Positions 10,297 to 21,329 are shown, counted from the stretch's first letter. The stretch is 64,000 bases of DNA from Branchiostoma belcheri (GCF_001625305.1 NW_017803280.1:246222-310221), one strand, 5' to 3'. Notes: generated from the letters alone by a model not told the origin. A program made the numbers and translations.

Positions 10297-10647
10297 TTAA
10301 CCCTGTTCGGGGGGGGGGGGGGCTTTTGAGGCCCGCGCCAACTTTCCTCTCGAAGAGCGCCTGAACGGCTTGCGCTAGAACCGTCAAATTTGGTGACTTT
10401 TTCTTAAAAATCTGGCAACAATGTCTACGGAAAAAACAATTTCGACGGTTTTTTGAAAAAAAAACATATAAATGTCATATTGACGTCATACGACGTCATA
10501 ATTACACAAAAATTGTTGTTACGAACTAAATTTATTACTACACCAGTCTGAAAATTTGGTGGCCCAACGATACGTGGTTATTGGCCTCAAAAGCTCCCCC
10601 CCTCCCGTCTAAGCATGCCAAAAAAAGCCCGGTTTAAATAGGGTTAA
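10297..10647. mobile_element. piggyBac-like MITE, copy 1
   Basis: A 343-bp element (10301-10643) is flanked by TTAA at 10297-10300 and 10644-10647. It starts CCCTGTTCGGGGGG and ends GCCCGGTTTAAATAGGG. TTAA target duplication with CCC...GGG ends is the hallmark of piggyBac transposons. Inside lie CGCGCCAAC, GAACGGCTTGCG and TTTGGTGACTTTTTC, shared with the copies at 11602 and 26816. There is no transposase. G- and C-runs sit just inside both ends. Confidence 0.75.
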
Positions 10648-11597
10648 GCTTCTCTATCAAATATGCAGGTTAAAAACCAGATCATTGCACATGCCGTGAC
10701 ATATGTTTGGGTTAAATAAGCGTCTAAAAGCTAACCGGATGCTAAACACTTGATACCTTTATGACCTGTGTGTTTATTTAACTATCATTGCCTATTAGGT
10801 GGATTATGGATCCCCTTTGTGAATACAGGAATCCACAAGGGGCGGATTAACAGGTGTTATGAGCTCCCCATAAGCCGAAGAACATCCCATTAATTCCGTG
10901 TTAACCTGTCCTTCTATTGTAAGGTGTAGGGAACATCTTATCGATTATCTATAAACACTTACGTACTAGGGCGAACAGTTTACGTTTTATTGCATCATTA
11001 TTGGCATTTGCAATAAAAATGGCACATAAATCGCTATAATATTGGACAGGTATATAACGTAGGATATTCAAAAAGGAATCAATATAGATAACGTCGTAAA
11101 CGAACCGAATATTTACCTTATAGTGAAATAGCCAAATTAAGAGCATGTTTTCTTCGTTACTTTTGTACTGTTTTTAAACCACATTCTCTAATAGCTGAAA
11201 TGGCTGCTGAAAAATCCATTGTGATATTTGTTTGCAAATCCATTGTTATATTAATGCATGACAGACAGAAAGCAAAAGTCTATAAAATTTCTAACTTAAT
11301 ATCGCGATAGTGTCCTTTTTGACTTCAGCAATGTTTTGGCACAAGTAACTTTTGATGATTATATTTATTGGAAATTTGGTCGATTTGCAATAAAACAATG
11401 AGATAATAATTTGAGTAATATGACATACTTGTATGTTTATTTATCGGCCCACTATTTGTGTAATGTATATTAATGTATATTAATCTTTAAATTACAATAA
11501 TCGGCACAAATGAATGGTAATTACAAGCAATCTTTGTATCTTTTTAATTAGAAAAAAATCATGTATCAGAATTTAACGTATGTACTTAAATATGTAC
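10648..11597. other. AT-rich spacer
   Basis: No coding or repeat feature is supported. A block at 10790-10930 (GGATTATGGATCCCC, GGGGCGGATTAACAGG) is less AT-rich and could be unique functional sequence, but nothing more can be said. Confidence 0.4.
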
Positions 11598-12517
11598 TTA
11601 ACCCTACCTAGACCGGGCTTTTTTTGACATGGGGGGACCGGGGGGGGCGGTCTTTTGTACCCCCCCTAACGAACTCGCGAACGGTATGTCGTATGACCAC
11701 CAAATTTTCAGAGAATGGTGTACTAGTAAAAATTTATCATATCTACAATTTTTATGTCGTTATGACGTAATATGACGTCATTATGACGTCATTAATGTGA
11801 TTTTATTGGCCAAAACCGTCTAAATAGGTTTTTCCCTAAAAACTAAATGGTATTCAACATAACTGTACCAAAAGTGTTTATGACAGAATATTAGGGTGTA
11901 CTAAGTCTTGTGTTGCCCATAGCAACACCGGTGACGTCATAAAATGACGTCATGCATATTTAAGATATCCGCCATCTTGGATCATAAATCTTGAATTTTC
12001 AAAAATAACTTTTTTCATGATAAAGCCTAAAATACATTGTAAACATACTAAAGACCTTCATTTAAACCTTTTTTGGAAATAGAAATGGAAGTATTGATGA
12101 AATTTTAAAGAAAATAACCTGTATATACCTGTTCTAATGATATGGTCCGCCATCTTGGATTTTGGCCAATGACGTCATCAAATTAGCATAAATTATGCAT
12201 ATTTAATGATAAAATTTACATAAAACTATATGGGATGTTATTGATATTAGAAACCATGAGTAACTTGACATAAAACCCATAAAATTCTATTGTTGAAACA
12301 AAAAGTACTTAATTTAGCCAAAAATGCCTGTCAGAAACCCGTTGCCATGGCAACACAAAAAATTAAAATCTTATTCCAATGATAGAGAATTGTTGCCAAC
12401 AATATTTTAGGAAAAGTCACCAAGTTTGGCCGTTCTACGGCTAGCCGTTCAGACGCTAGGTGACATCAAAGTTGCCGCGGGCACTTTTAGCCCCCCCCCC
12501 GGTCTAGGTAGGGTTAA
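11598..12517. mobile_element. piggyBac-like MITE, copy 2 (longest)
   Basis: A 912-bp element (11602-12513) is flanked by TTAA at 11598-11601 and 12514-12517. Left end CCCTACCTAGACCGGGC and right end CCGGTCTAGGTAGGG form a nearly perfect terminal inverted repeat. Next to them are long G/C runs, as in the other copies. The interior is AT-rich with several TATGACGTCATTATGACGTC-like words (11760-11790) and CCGCCATCTTGGAT twice (11969-, 12150-). No transposase ORF is present. It is probably a long member from which the shorter copies were deleted. Confidence 0.85.
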
Positions 12518-12679
12518 CGTATGTACCATCAATCAAACTGAATTAATAGTACATTATTCAGCAACATGGAACATGGGATTATCCCGTATTTACACGCATG
12601 TTTGTTTTGGATGTCTGAAAACAGTCTTGATAGATTCCCTTTAATTCTCCCTGGGATTATAATTCAGGCTCCCAATTCT

Positions 12680-13005
12680 CTTGTCATTGCCTAAAGATAA
12701 CGGTCTATAATTTGGGATATTTATCACCGCATTTCCTGATTGAAAATCTCATGCAGAACTACGTTTATGGTTATTAACAAGCACTGCATAGCCGCAACGG
12801 AAACTGCCGTTTAAGATATCCTCCATAAACCACCACCATTTGCTGACTAATCAGTGTGTTTTCGCAGAAAAGCCTCCGCAGATCTGATTTGTTTATGAAG
12901 GTGATAATTTGTGATGATAAGGCGTGCTCATAAGTGATGATTGTCAGTAATTGCTGTGCACAGGAGAGTGAGCACATGCTTCGCCCCAGGTAAATTTGGA
13001 TTCAG
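12680..13005. promoter_or_regulatory. Candidate conserved non-coding element
   Basis: The block lies between two repeats and is itself unrepeated. It is crowded with developmental transcription factor-like words: GGTTATTAAC (HNF1/homeobox type), CCATAAACCACC, GACTAATCAG, TTTGTTTATG (Fox type), GGTGATAATTTG and GATGATAAGG (GATA type), TGATTGTCAG (Meis/TALE type) and GTAATTGC. Many are present on a single 200-bp stretch with even base composition. A minus-strand ORF at 12774-12977 has no domain. Enhancer function is inferred from motif density only. Confidence 0.4.
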
Positions 13006-13344
13006 TATTAAGCCTAGAAGTTTCTTGCAGCAGAGCATCGAACACTTAAATGTTGTTGAATAATTTTTTTCAATTTAGTCAATTCTATATTAAGTTTATT
13101 ATATTTGTAATCTGCGTAACTTTATTTGATACCTCTGATATCTTAAGTACATTTTGTCAATAGATTTTGTTTGGGGTTTTCCCCCCAGGAACCATTGAAA
13201 AACGCCATCACGCGATATGTATTTCCTGGTTAAACAAAAAAAACAACAAAAAAACAAGTAGACTACACATAAAGTCGTTTCAAATACCAAAAAGGTAACA
13301 TATTATCTATTAGATAACATATTATTAATTTCCAAACTCATATC
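13006..13344. other. AT-rich spacer
   Basis: Low-complexity A/T runs and no supported feature. Confidence 0.4.
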
Positions 13345-15475
13345 AACTATATAGCGTAGCGTAAACATACTGAGTAGTAAGCATGTCGACAAATTTTTAA
13401 AATGTAAACTAATATTAATATCATTAAGAATCTGCTGTGTACCTTTTGTATTTCCTTACACGCAAATCAGCTTACAGTAGATACAGAATTTGGCTAAATA
13501 GTGGTTTGCTCCAGGTAACAAAGTCAAACCTTACCATCTATGCATAATGCACTCTTCAGGCGCTCACAGCAGATAAAGAGACGAGATGTACACGATACAG
13601 CGTTGCCTACAAAAATACGACTGCCTGTAGGAATGGGTAACCCATTGCCAGATTTGAGGGACTTACTTGTCAACTGTAGCATAGCGTAAACATACTAGTA
13701 GTAGTAAGCAATGTTGGCAAGTTTTTAGAAGAAAATTTTATTCCAGATGTGCACTTAATGGTAAAGTTATATATTATAAGGGGTTTCCTCAGTACCTTTT
13801 GTGCTTCCTTCAACACAAATCACCTTACAGTAGATACAGACTTTGACTAAAACTAGTGGTTTGCTCCAGGTAACAAAGTCAAACCTTACCATCTATGCGT
13901 AATGTACTCTTCAGGCGCTCACAGCAGATAAAGACACGAGATGTACACGATACAGCGTTGCCTACAAAAATACGACTGCCTGTAGGAATGGGTTAACCTC
14001 CCATTGCCAGATTTCAGGAGATTACTTGTCAACTGTAGCATAGCGTAAACATACTAGTAGTAGTAGGCAATGTTGGCAAGTTTTTAGAAGAAAATTTTAT
14101 TCCAGATGTGCAATTAATAGTAAACTAATATATCATAAAGAGTCTGCTGAGTACCTATTGTATTTTCTTACACGCAAATCACCTTACAGTAGATACAGAA
14201 TTTGGCTGAATAGTGGTTTGCTCCAGGTAACAAAGTCAACCCTTGCCATCTATGCGTAATGTACTCTTCAGGCGCTCACAGCAGATAAAGAGACGAGATG
14301 TACAAGATACAGCGTTGCCTACAAAAATACGACTGCCTGCAGGAATGGGTTAACCTCCCATTGCCAGATTTCAGGGGCTTACTTTTCAACTGTAGCATAG
14401 CGTAAACATACTAGTAGTAGTAAGCAATGTTGGCAAGTTTTTAGAAGAAAATTTTATTCCAGATGTGCAATTATTGGTAAAGTTATATATTATAAGGAGT
14501 TTCCTCAGTACCTTTAGTGCTTCCTTACACGCAAATCACCTTACAGTAGATACAGACTTTGACTAAAACTAGTGGTTTGCTCCAGGTAACAAAGTCAAAC
14601 CTTACCATCTATGCATAATGCACTCTTCAGGCGCTCACAGCAGATAAAGAGACGAGATGTACACGGTACAGCGTTGCCTACAAAAATACGACTGCCTACA
14701 GGAATGGGTTAACCTCCCATTGCCAGATTTCAGGAGATTACTTGTCAACTGTAGCGTAGTGTAAACATACTAGTAGTAGTAAGCAATGTTGGCAAATTTT
14801 AAAAAGAAACTTTTATTCCAGATGTGCAATTAATGGTAAAGTTATATATTATAAGGAGTTTCCTCAGTACCTTTTGTGCTTTCTTACACGCAAATCACCT
14901 TACAGTAGATACAGACTTTGACTAAATCTAGTGGTTTGCTCCAGGTAACAAAGTCAAACCTTACCATCTATGCGTAATGGACTCTTCAGGCGCTCACAGC
15001 AGATAAAGAGACGAGATGTACATGATACAGCGTTGCCTACAAAAATACGACTGCCCACAGGAATGGGTAACCTCCCATTGCCAGATTTGAGGGGCTTACT
15101 TGTCAACTGTAGAATAGTGTAAACATACTAGTAGTAGTAAGCAATGTTGGCAAATTTTAAGAAGAAAATTTTATTCCAGATGTGCAATTAATAGTAAACT
15201 AATATATCATAAAGAGTCTGCTGAGTACCTATTGTGTTTACGCGCAAATAATCTTACAGTAGATACAGACTTTGACTGAATAGTGGTTTGCTCCAGGTAA
15301 CAAAGTCAATCCTTGCCATCTATGCGTAATGTACTCTTCAGGCGCTCACAGCAGATAAAGAGACGAGCTGTTAAAGATACAGCGTTGCCTACAAAAATAC
15401 GACTGCCTGCAGCAATGGGTTAACCTCCCATTGCCAGATTTCAGGGGCTTACTTTTACTGCCCTACCATAGACTG
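13345..15475. repeat. Six-copy tandem array, ~358-bp unit, two subtypes
   Basis: Units begin with TAGCATAGCGTAAACATAC or a variant at 13352, 13677, 14036, 14393, 14752 and 15110; spacing is 325, 359, 357, 359 and 358 bp. All share GGTTTGCTCCAGGTAACAAA and CTCTTCAGGCGCTCACAGC. Subtype A (13352, 14036, 15110) has AAACTAATAT and GTCTGCTGAGTACC-like words; subtype B (13677, 14393, 14752) has AAAGTTATATATTATAAGG and TTTCCTCAGTACC. The order is A-B-A-B-B-A. The last unit decays after 15468. No ORF spans a unit. Confidence 0.9.
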
Positions 15476-15713
15476 TAAACTTACTATTTGGGCTAGACAG
15501 GCAATATTTTTGTGCAATGCTGCGTATCAGAAAGAGATAGTCAAGGTTTTTTTTATTGTTCTTTTTACGTCTCTGATGGGGAACTTTTTTTTTCAAATAA
15601 TTCTACTATGCCTTACTCTTGAGTTTGCTAATAGGAGGTGGTACACTGATTCTAGTATTTCAGGTGGATAGATTGTGGTATCGGAATAAAAATATTCTAT
15701 TTCTTAAAGGCAC
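15476..15713. other. Unassigned spacer
   Basis: Short AT-rich stretch between the array and the next element; nothing supported. Confidence 0.4.
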
Positions 15714-16026
15714 CCAATGCGGCAGCAAAACTGAAAATATTCTGATTAATTCAATCTATACACATACTGCTTCACATTAGCACATTTTAATTAGTATTTC
15801 ATACTTTATTTAAAACTACAGGAACAAGCCCCATGATGGGTCCTTTACTTTATGGGTGGTACCCTAAAAATCAGCCAAGGGCCCTTCCAGTAACCATTTT
15901 CTTCAGAATTTTTGGGGCCTTTTTGCTCCATGAGGGTCAATATACATTGGGATAGTGTGGTTTCAACTCAGCATGTAGATAAGTGACTAGAATATTGACT
16001 TTGAAAAGTCGGGTTTCCAAGCCCCA
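15714..16026 (+). mobile_element. Non-autonomous element, family TTAAAGGCA
   Basis: This is a diverged inverted copy of 49684-50026. Shared words include TTAAAGGCAYCCARTGC at the edge, GCAGCAAAACTG, TGCTAATGTGAAG (inverted), TGACCCTCATGGAGCAAAAA (inverted) and GGTTTCCAAGCCC at the other edge. The better copy shows inverted ends (TTAAAGGCATCCAGTGCAGT against the inverted GCAGCAAAACTGG region), suggesting a DNA-transposon MITE. In this copy the right end is missing after 16026. No ORF. Confidence 0.6.
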
Positions 16027-17185
16027 AAAAGAATTGCAACAATCATTATTCTAAAACAAAGATTTTAAAGTTTTGTGTCGAAAATGTCACTCGATTTATG
16101 AAAGGTCGGAAGATAGATGTCAAATAAAGCAAACATATGTCAAAGGACCCAATTTTTGGCCGGTCGTAAAATTGACAAAATGCCGTAAAATGTGATCTCA
16201 ATTTGTGTCCTGGCCTCCTCCTTGCTGCCACCACAGATCTAAAATGTAGACCAGTCAGGTCACTGATGTCAGAAAAAGTAATCTTTTCTAACTTCGAAAA
16301 CGGCATGATTGACCATATATTTTCACAGTACATTGATTCCGATGCAATATCAAGAGGCTGTGATCTTTCGAAGGCCAACAAATGCCACGAAAGTAAGCGA
16401 CATCTCTCTATATAGCGCCAGCAACAAAATTGGTTTACTGTAATACATTGAGAGACCCGGGTTGACCTATGCGGTATGCCATTCTGAATGAGTCTATTTT
16501 GATACGTGAGATGCTCCCAGGGATGCCTAAAACATCTTTTACGCTTAGCTTGCTGTTGGATTATTTCACTGCCAAGTACAAATTTGGTACGTTTCTATTT
16601 TCATAGTCGAGAAGTCATGTGTAAAAGAGCCATAAAGTTAAGTGAACTCATATTGGTGAGGTGTTGCTGTGCATAATGATGGGGTAACGTGCTCGCATTG
16701 CCAGCAGAATACTGCACTGTATATATCAGACGGAAAGGCATCACACATTTATATCTGGGCTGAATATTAATCATGCAACTAATAATATTGATCGTGCCAA
16801 AAGCTAGAGTTCATATAATGGCACTCTGACCAAGCATATTAATTTGAAGGATGGTGTGCCTGCATATTTTCTTCTCAGTCGCATTTATTAAAGGCAATTC
16901 TTTATAATAATTAACTTTTCATTAACTTTTCATGCCCTATCGGGCTAAGTACAGGTGAACAGATGAAATGGTATATACATGTTTGTAGTACAATCAGCTC
17001 TAAATCTACACTAATACAGAGGTTCGGCTTCTTCTCGTTTCTTTGTGATGTTAAAAATACAATTTGAAATGGGTTTATATTGCTAGCAGTTTTGAATCCC
17101 AATGGGCTTTGTGTCAGCCCATTAGTTTGCATATACATCATTTTATTGCTTTCATTTAGCAAGTTTGTGCAGACTAGTCATGTGT
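16027..17185. other. Unassigned spacer with an opposite-strand ORF pair
   Basis: ORFs of 111 codons (16046-16381, -) and 70 codons (16203-16415, +) overlap on opposite strands. The former has no recognisable domain and no clear splice sites. The remainder is AT-rich. I see no supported gene. Confidence 0.4.
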
Positions 17186-17189
17186 TATA

Positions 17190-17475
17190 TTATCCCGCAG
17201 CTTTACTTACGGTAGAGTTAGCTGCGGAGTGTAACTCTAGCTGCCATATTTCCTACAATGACGGAGCTTACCATGCAACAGCAGCTTCTGGATCGATAAT
17301 CACGTGCTAGATTGGAATGATTGTGCTTTTGTATTCCACTACGAAATATATTATGCCATAAAGAATGCCATTTCTCGCTCATAAACCGCGCAAATGGAAT
17401 TTTAGGCCGCGGAGCCGGATAATATATCTGGTTGAGTGCGACTGCGGGGGTCACACCTAGCTGTGGCAATTTTAG
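17190..17475. promoter_or_regulatory. Candidate non-coding regulatory island
   Basis: Less AT-rich than its surroundings and not repeated elsewhere. It has several TEAD-like words (ATTGGAATGATTG, GTATTCCAC, AGAATGCCATT), a CATAAACCGCGCAAATGG word, a CACGTG E-box (about 17301-17306) and GCCGCGGAGCCGG. Overlapping ORFs on both strands (17080-17310, 17218-17469) look like by-products. Function is inferred from composition and motif clustering only. Confidence 0.3.
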
Positions 17476-17576
17476 TCGTGCGTTCTGGTAATCGGTTTAT
17501 CTATTTATTTATTGGTGCCTTCTTCCAGTCACTTATCTGGGAATTTCCTGTTCATTTCAGCTACAATAACAACATA

Positions 17577-17930
17577 GATACTGATTTGGTAACGACTCTT
17601 AAACTGTCATTTCTTTGGTATTGTATCTATTTAAAACTATGTAAAAACAACGCCCAAAAGATTCAAGGTCCGCGTCACTTCAAACATTTAAAATGTGCAT
17701 TTTACTTCTGTATTTCAAGCGCCCTATTTGAATATTGTTCACAAAGATACAGACTTGATAACGAGTTTTAAGCTGTCATTTCTTTGGTATTGTATCTATT
17801 TAAACCTAATATGTACAAACAGCGCCAAAAAGATAAACATTCTAGCTTCACTTCACACATTTAGAATCTGCATTTTATGAAGTACCTCTATATTTTAAGC
17901 GCCCTATCTGAATATTGTTAACAAATTAAA
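17577..17930. repeat. Two-copy tandem duplication, period ~169 bp
   Basis: Units start with GATACTGATTTGGTAACGA (17577) and GATACAGACTTGATAACGA (17746). They share CTGTCATTTCTTTGGTATTG, GTATCTATTTAAA, CACTTCA.ACATTTA.AAT and AAGCGCCCTAT.TGAATATTG. The ORFs at 17436-17771 and 17695-17880 read through the repeats and are not credible. Confidence 0.8.
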
Positions 17931-18013
17931 CACTGTCAACGGCCACTTAACGAAACAACACCAAGCAGAAACAATCTGTAATAACAGTGCTCTGTCTGTA
18001 TAACGTACGTATA

Positions 18014-18377
18014 TAAGGCCACACCAATTTAATATGCAGGTTCTCGGATTTTTTCAGAAAAAATATGAAGCGACAGGGCAAAAAAAATAAAAACAGCTCT
18101 AGGCATCCTGTTATAGCCCCAAATGCTACAAAAGGAGTCATAAAGATAACACAAAAGGCTGGGTTAATATTGAAACAATGAAGTTTGAACCTTTAATTAA
18201 ACCTCTGCATTGATAGATGGAAAAACTGTAACAACTAAGAAGAAAAGGACTTTCCTCAAATGTTGGGGGCAAAATATGAGCACATTTAATATATGTATAT
18301 ATATATTATATTTTTGCAAGTCAGAAAAAATGTAGAGGCGAATCCGAGAACCAACAAATTAAATTGACGTGGCCTAA
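18014..18377. mobile_element. PIF/Harbinger-like MITE, family H3, copy 1
   Basis: A 358-bp element (18017-18374) is flanked by TAA on both sides. The left end is GGCCACACCAATTTAATATG and the right end is its near inverse, ending AAATTGACGTGGCC. Inner words GGTTCTCGGATT and AATCCGAGAACC extend the inverted repeat. Family members at 38222 and 54409 share these ends and the interior words around CTTTTCTTCNTAGTTGTTAC. No transposase is present. Confidence 0.75.
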
Positions 18378-18929
18378 AATACGATGTAATATTCAAAGTA
18401 CAAAAATTGTGTGCGATTGATGTAAAATGGCCAAAAGAAAAAGAAGACTAATGACAGTTCTGTCTAATTCCCATCGTTCTTCTTTCACATCCATCAAAAC
18501 GATGTGACTGTCACTTCATTTCTTCAACTGCTTTTAGAGAATAGTTGCGAAATCTTCATTATTATACATAGATACTCCGCTAGATCATTATCGAGCTAGG
18601 GTGACATGCTATCTGTCAAAATATCGCCTCTTTATATTGTATTCTTCTTTCCGGATATAAATAGCCCTGTGAAGCAAGGCAAGACTATCTATCTAGTGGC
18701 CATCTATACACATGTATCAACACCCATACCGCATACTGATAGAGAAGTGCTCAAACTTCACCCATCATATCATTCAGAATGGGGGAAATATGCATGGTAT
18801 CACCTAGCTTTTTTTTAGTAGTAGCATAGAAAAAAATTAACGGCTCTCAGTGGCCAATGTGCAGATGTTGTCACATTGGCGCACCAAATCCGTAGTGTAT
18901 TTTTGGCACACAGTTAGACAGATTAGCCT
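18378..18929. other. Unassigned spacer
   Basis: A 70-codon ORF at 18606-18818 has no domain. Two copies of CACATTGGCGCACCAA/CAGTGGCCAATGTGC-like words near 18850-18890 form a weak inverted pair. Nothing else. Confidence 0.35.
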
Positions 18930-19088
18930 AAGAGGCTCGGTGGCCCGGGCGCCACTCCACCGTACAGGTGGGGAAGTCGTGTAAAGTGCCTTTCCCAAGG
19001 GCACAACGGCGGGCCACGGTGAGTATCGAACCCAGGGCCTCTTGGTCCCGAGCCCAACGCTCTAACCGTTGCGCCACCGACGCCACCC
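18930..19088 (-). mobile_element. tRNA-derived SINE, shared-body family, truncated
   Basis: Read on the minus strand, a tRNA-like head at 19020-19088 has A-box GTGGCGCAACGGTTAGAGC and B-box GGGTTCGATAC. The body then carries TTGTGCCCTTGGGAAAGG, CACTTTACACGACTT and CACCTGTACGGTGG. The same body occurs at 37690-37930, 60640-60718 and 63740-63800. The 3' part and tail are missing. ORFs of 60-68 codons over it (18923-19129) are shadows. Confidence 0.85.
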
Positions 19089-19710
19089 CAGTAAGCATTA
19101 AGGTAAGCATTAATTTTATTTATTTTCATTTACTTTAGCGACAATAAGTAATAGTATCAGAAGTGCGCCAATATGAATATCAATGCTAATTTGAAACCTT
19201 TGTATAACATTCAGACATTGTACTATATTTATCAGCAACTTAAAAAAATGTAGCTCTCAATGTGAATTGATAGAGGACATGGATCCTAGAAATGGCCTCA
19301 AACTGCTGTATATAAGTGCTACGGGAGATTTAAGGTTGAAGATGGGCTACCGTTATTCTTCCTTAACCACCAGAAGTTGACATTAACCTTGACCCCCATG
19401 CCCCATTACCAACATCAAGATCTATGTTAGCTTTCTAAGCACACGCTTTCCCCATCTGGCTATATCCACACAATTTACTTCGCCTCTAACCGCGTCACGT
19501 AACGCAACCCTTGATATGAGTGGACGTAATTTAAGGGGAAATTTTACACTTGACTTTGTGTCATAAAAAAAGAGAGACAGGCAACGGCAAAATGTGCACT
19601 TGAAGTGGAGGAACAGCAATGATGCATGGCGCCAGGACGTATCCAGGGAGCCCGAATTGACAGTTTTCCGCTAGATTGATTGGCGCTGGCGGAGTGGCGG
19701 TAAATCTAAA
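19089..19710. other. Unassigned spacer
   Basis: No gene supported. A minus-strand ORF at 19422-19619 has no domain. The stretch 19620-19710 (GGCGGAGTGGCGG) is GC-richer but unassigned. Confidence 0.4.
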
Positions 19711-20587
19711 GGTGCATCTTTGTGGTCACCGGAAGGCAAAAGTTGTCCATGGTAGAGACCGGGCGTTTGTTCGGTAGGTTTTAGTGCAGAATATTTCTGT
19801 AGTAAGATCAAGGACGGGGCCTCTGGCTGATAATCGTCTGACCTAGTATATGAATGAATCAACTATTAAATGCATACATCAGTGGCTTACTACCTTTAAG
19901 CATTAAAACATCACACTCAGCAAAATCAATTAATACTAAAATTCCGGCTTATTTATCTGTTTAGCAATATTCTGTAACCTAGAGATTTCTAAATATTGTG
20001 ACATGCTTTCCTGCCTTGGAATGGACTTAAAATGGACATGTAACTACTCAAATTTCCCCCTGAAAATTTCTACAACGTGCCATTTGTCACTAAATGGTGC
20101 ATCTTTGTGGACACTGAAAGGCAGAGTTGTCCATGGCAGAGACCGGGCGTTTGTTCGGTAGGTTTTAGTGCAGAATATTTCTGTAGTAAAATCAAGGACG
20201 GGGTCTCAGACTGATAATCGTCTGACCTATATGAATAAATCAACTATTAAACGCCTACATCAGTGACTAACTACCTTTAAGCATCAAAACATCACACTCT
20301 GCAAAATCAATTAATACTAAAATGCTGGCTTATTTATCTGTTTAGAAATATTCTGTAACCTCGATATATATATATAAATATTGTGACATTCTTTCCTGCC
20401 TTAGAATGTAATTACTCAAATCTCCCCCTGAAAATTTCTACAACGTAACATTTGTCACTAAAGGGTGCATCTTTGTGGACACCGGAAGGCAGAGTTGTCC
20501 ATGGCTTGAGACCGGGCGTTTGTTCGGTAGGTTTTAGTGCAGAATATTTCTGTAGCAAGGATGGGGTCATAGACTGATAATCTTCTG

Positions 20588-20851
20588 TCAATAAAGGTTA
20601 GACATCCAGGTAATAAGACATCCACAAAGGTTAGACATCCAGGCAAAAAAGCAGTTACTCAAGCAACTGGATATGATTTTGGAAACGGTCAGACGTTTCA
20701 GCTAGTATCCACTAGCTTTCGTCAGTGACTGAGAGACCAGAGGAGAAATGCAGGTTTATAAGCACAGAATATTGATTGATATGTAAATAAGTGTAGACAA
20801 AAGTCTAAAAAGAATCAAAAGTGAGGAAAGTCAAGACAAGATGATGCAAAT
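20588..20851 (-). mobile_element. 264-bp hammerhead-bearing insertion (PLE-derived)
   Basis: It interrupts the third unit of the surrounding array and is bordered by TAATCTTCTG (20578-20587) and TAATCGTCCG (20852-20861); uninterrupted copies have a single TAATCGTCTG. So it looks like an insertion with a ~10-bp target duplication. Plus-strand order: two GGTTAGACATCCAGG words, AAGCAGTTACTCAAGCAACT, the hammerhead on the minus strand, GAGAAATGCAGGTTTATAAG, and a tail with AAGTCAAGACAAG. No protein is encoded. It resembles one arm of the fold-backs at 4021 and 62886. Confidence 0.8.
20688..20729 (-). ncRNA. Hammerhead ribozyme (intact core)
   Basis: Minus strand: GTCA, core CTGACGA, stem II AGCTAGT-GGAT-ACTAGCT (7 perfect pairs), core GAAA, palindromic ACGT, C17, then TGAC to close stem I. 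It is identical over the 42 nt to the copy at 4100. Cleavage after GUC would be expected. Known role in PLEs: self-cleavage of the element RNA; here it rides in a short non-coding insertion. Confidence 0.85.
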
Positions 20852-21097
20852 TAATCGTCCGGGTTATATGGATGAATCAGCTAATGTCTACATCAGTGCC
20901 TAACTACCTTTAAGCATTAGAACAGCAAAATCAATCAATATTAAAATTCCGGCTTATTCATCTGTTTAGCAACATTCTGTTACCTCAAAATATCTAAATA
21001 TTGTGACATGCTTTCCTAGCTTAGAATGGACTTGATATGGATGCAATTACTCAAACCTCTCCCTGAAATTTTCTACAACGTCCCATATATTTGTCAC

Positions 21098-21329
21098 GTA
21101 CACAGAGACGATATCAACTAAGAAAGAGTGAAAGAACTTAGCAATACAGATAGGCAGAAACATTGTCTTCATCTATCATCACTAAGTGCTGACCATGATA
21201 TAGTTTAGGAGTGAAGTTTCTGATATTTCACAGGGTCTGTTTACACATGTTTCTAATGCCATTTACTCCCATGTGTATGCTTTATCGCTCAGACATTCAT
21301 CTTTACCGACGCTAGAGACCAGAAACAAC
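21098..21329. other. Unassigned spacer
   Basis: Short unique stretch, nothing supported. Confidence 0.3.

Larger units (their letters stand above)
19711..21097. repeat. Three-copy tandem array, ~370-bp unit, third copy interrupted
   Basis: Units begin GGTGCATCTTTGTGG at 19711, 20096 and 20464. Shared landmarks in order are GAGACCGGGCGTTTGTTCGG, AGTGCAGAATATTTCTGTAG, ACTGATAATCGTCTGACC, CATCAGTG.CT.ACTACC, CAAAATCAATYAATA and CTGAAAATTTCTACAACG. The third copy is split at its TAATCKTCYG site by a 264-bp insertion (20588-20851). Excluding it, the third unit is about 370 bp. ORFs at 19671-19862 and 20458-20646 on the minus strand are repeat-derived. Confidence 0.9.

Noticed and set aside
13345..15475. 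CRISPR-like array
   Set aside because: Units of ~358 bp are repeated end to end without spacers; the sequence is animal nuclear DNA.
19020..19088. Functional tRNA gene on the minus strand
   Set aside because: Same argument: a SINE head followed by the shared body.
18923..19129. Two minus ORFs of 60-68 codons
   Set aside because: Both lie over the SINE and its tRNA head.
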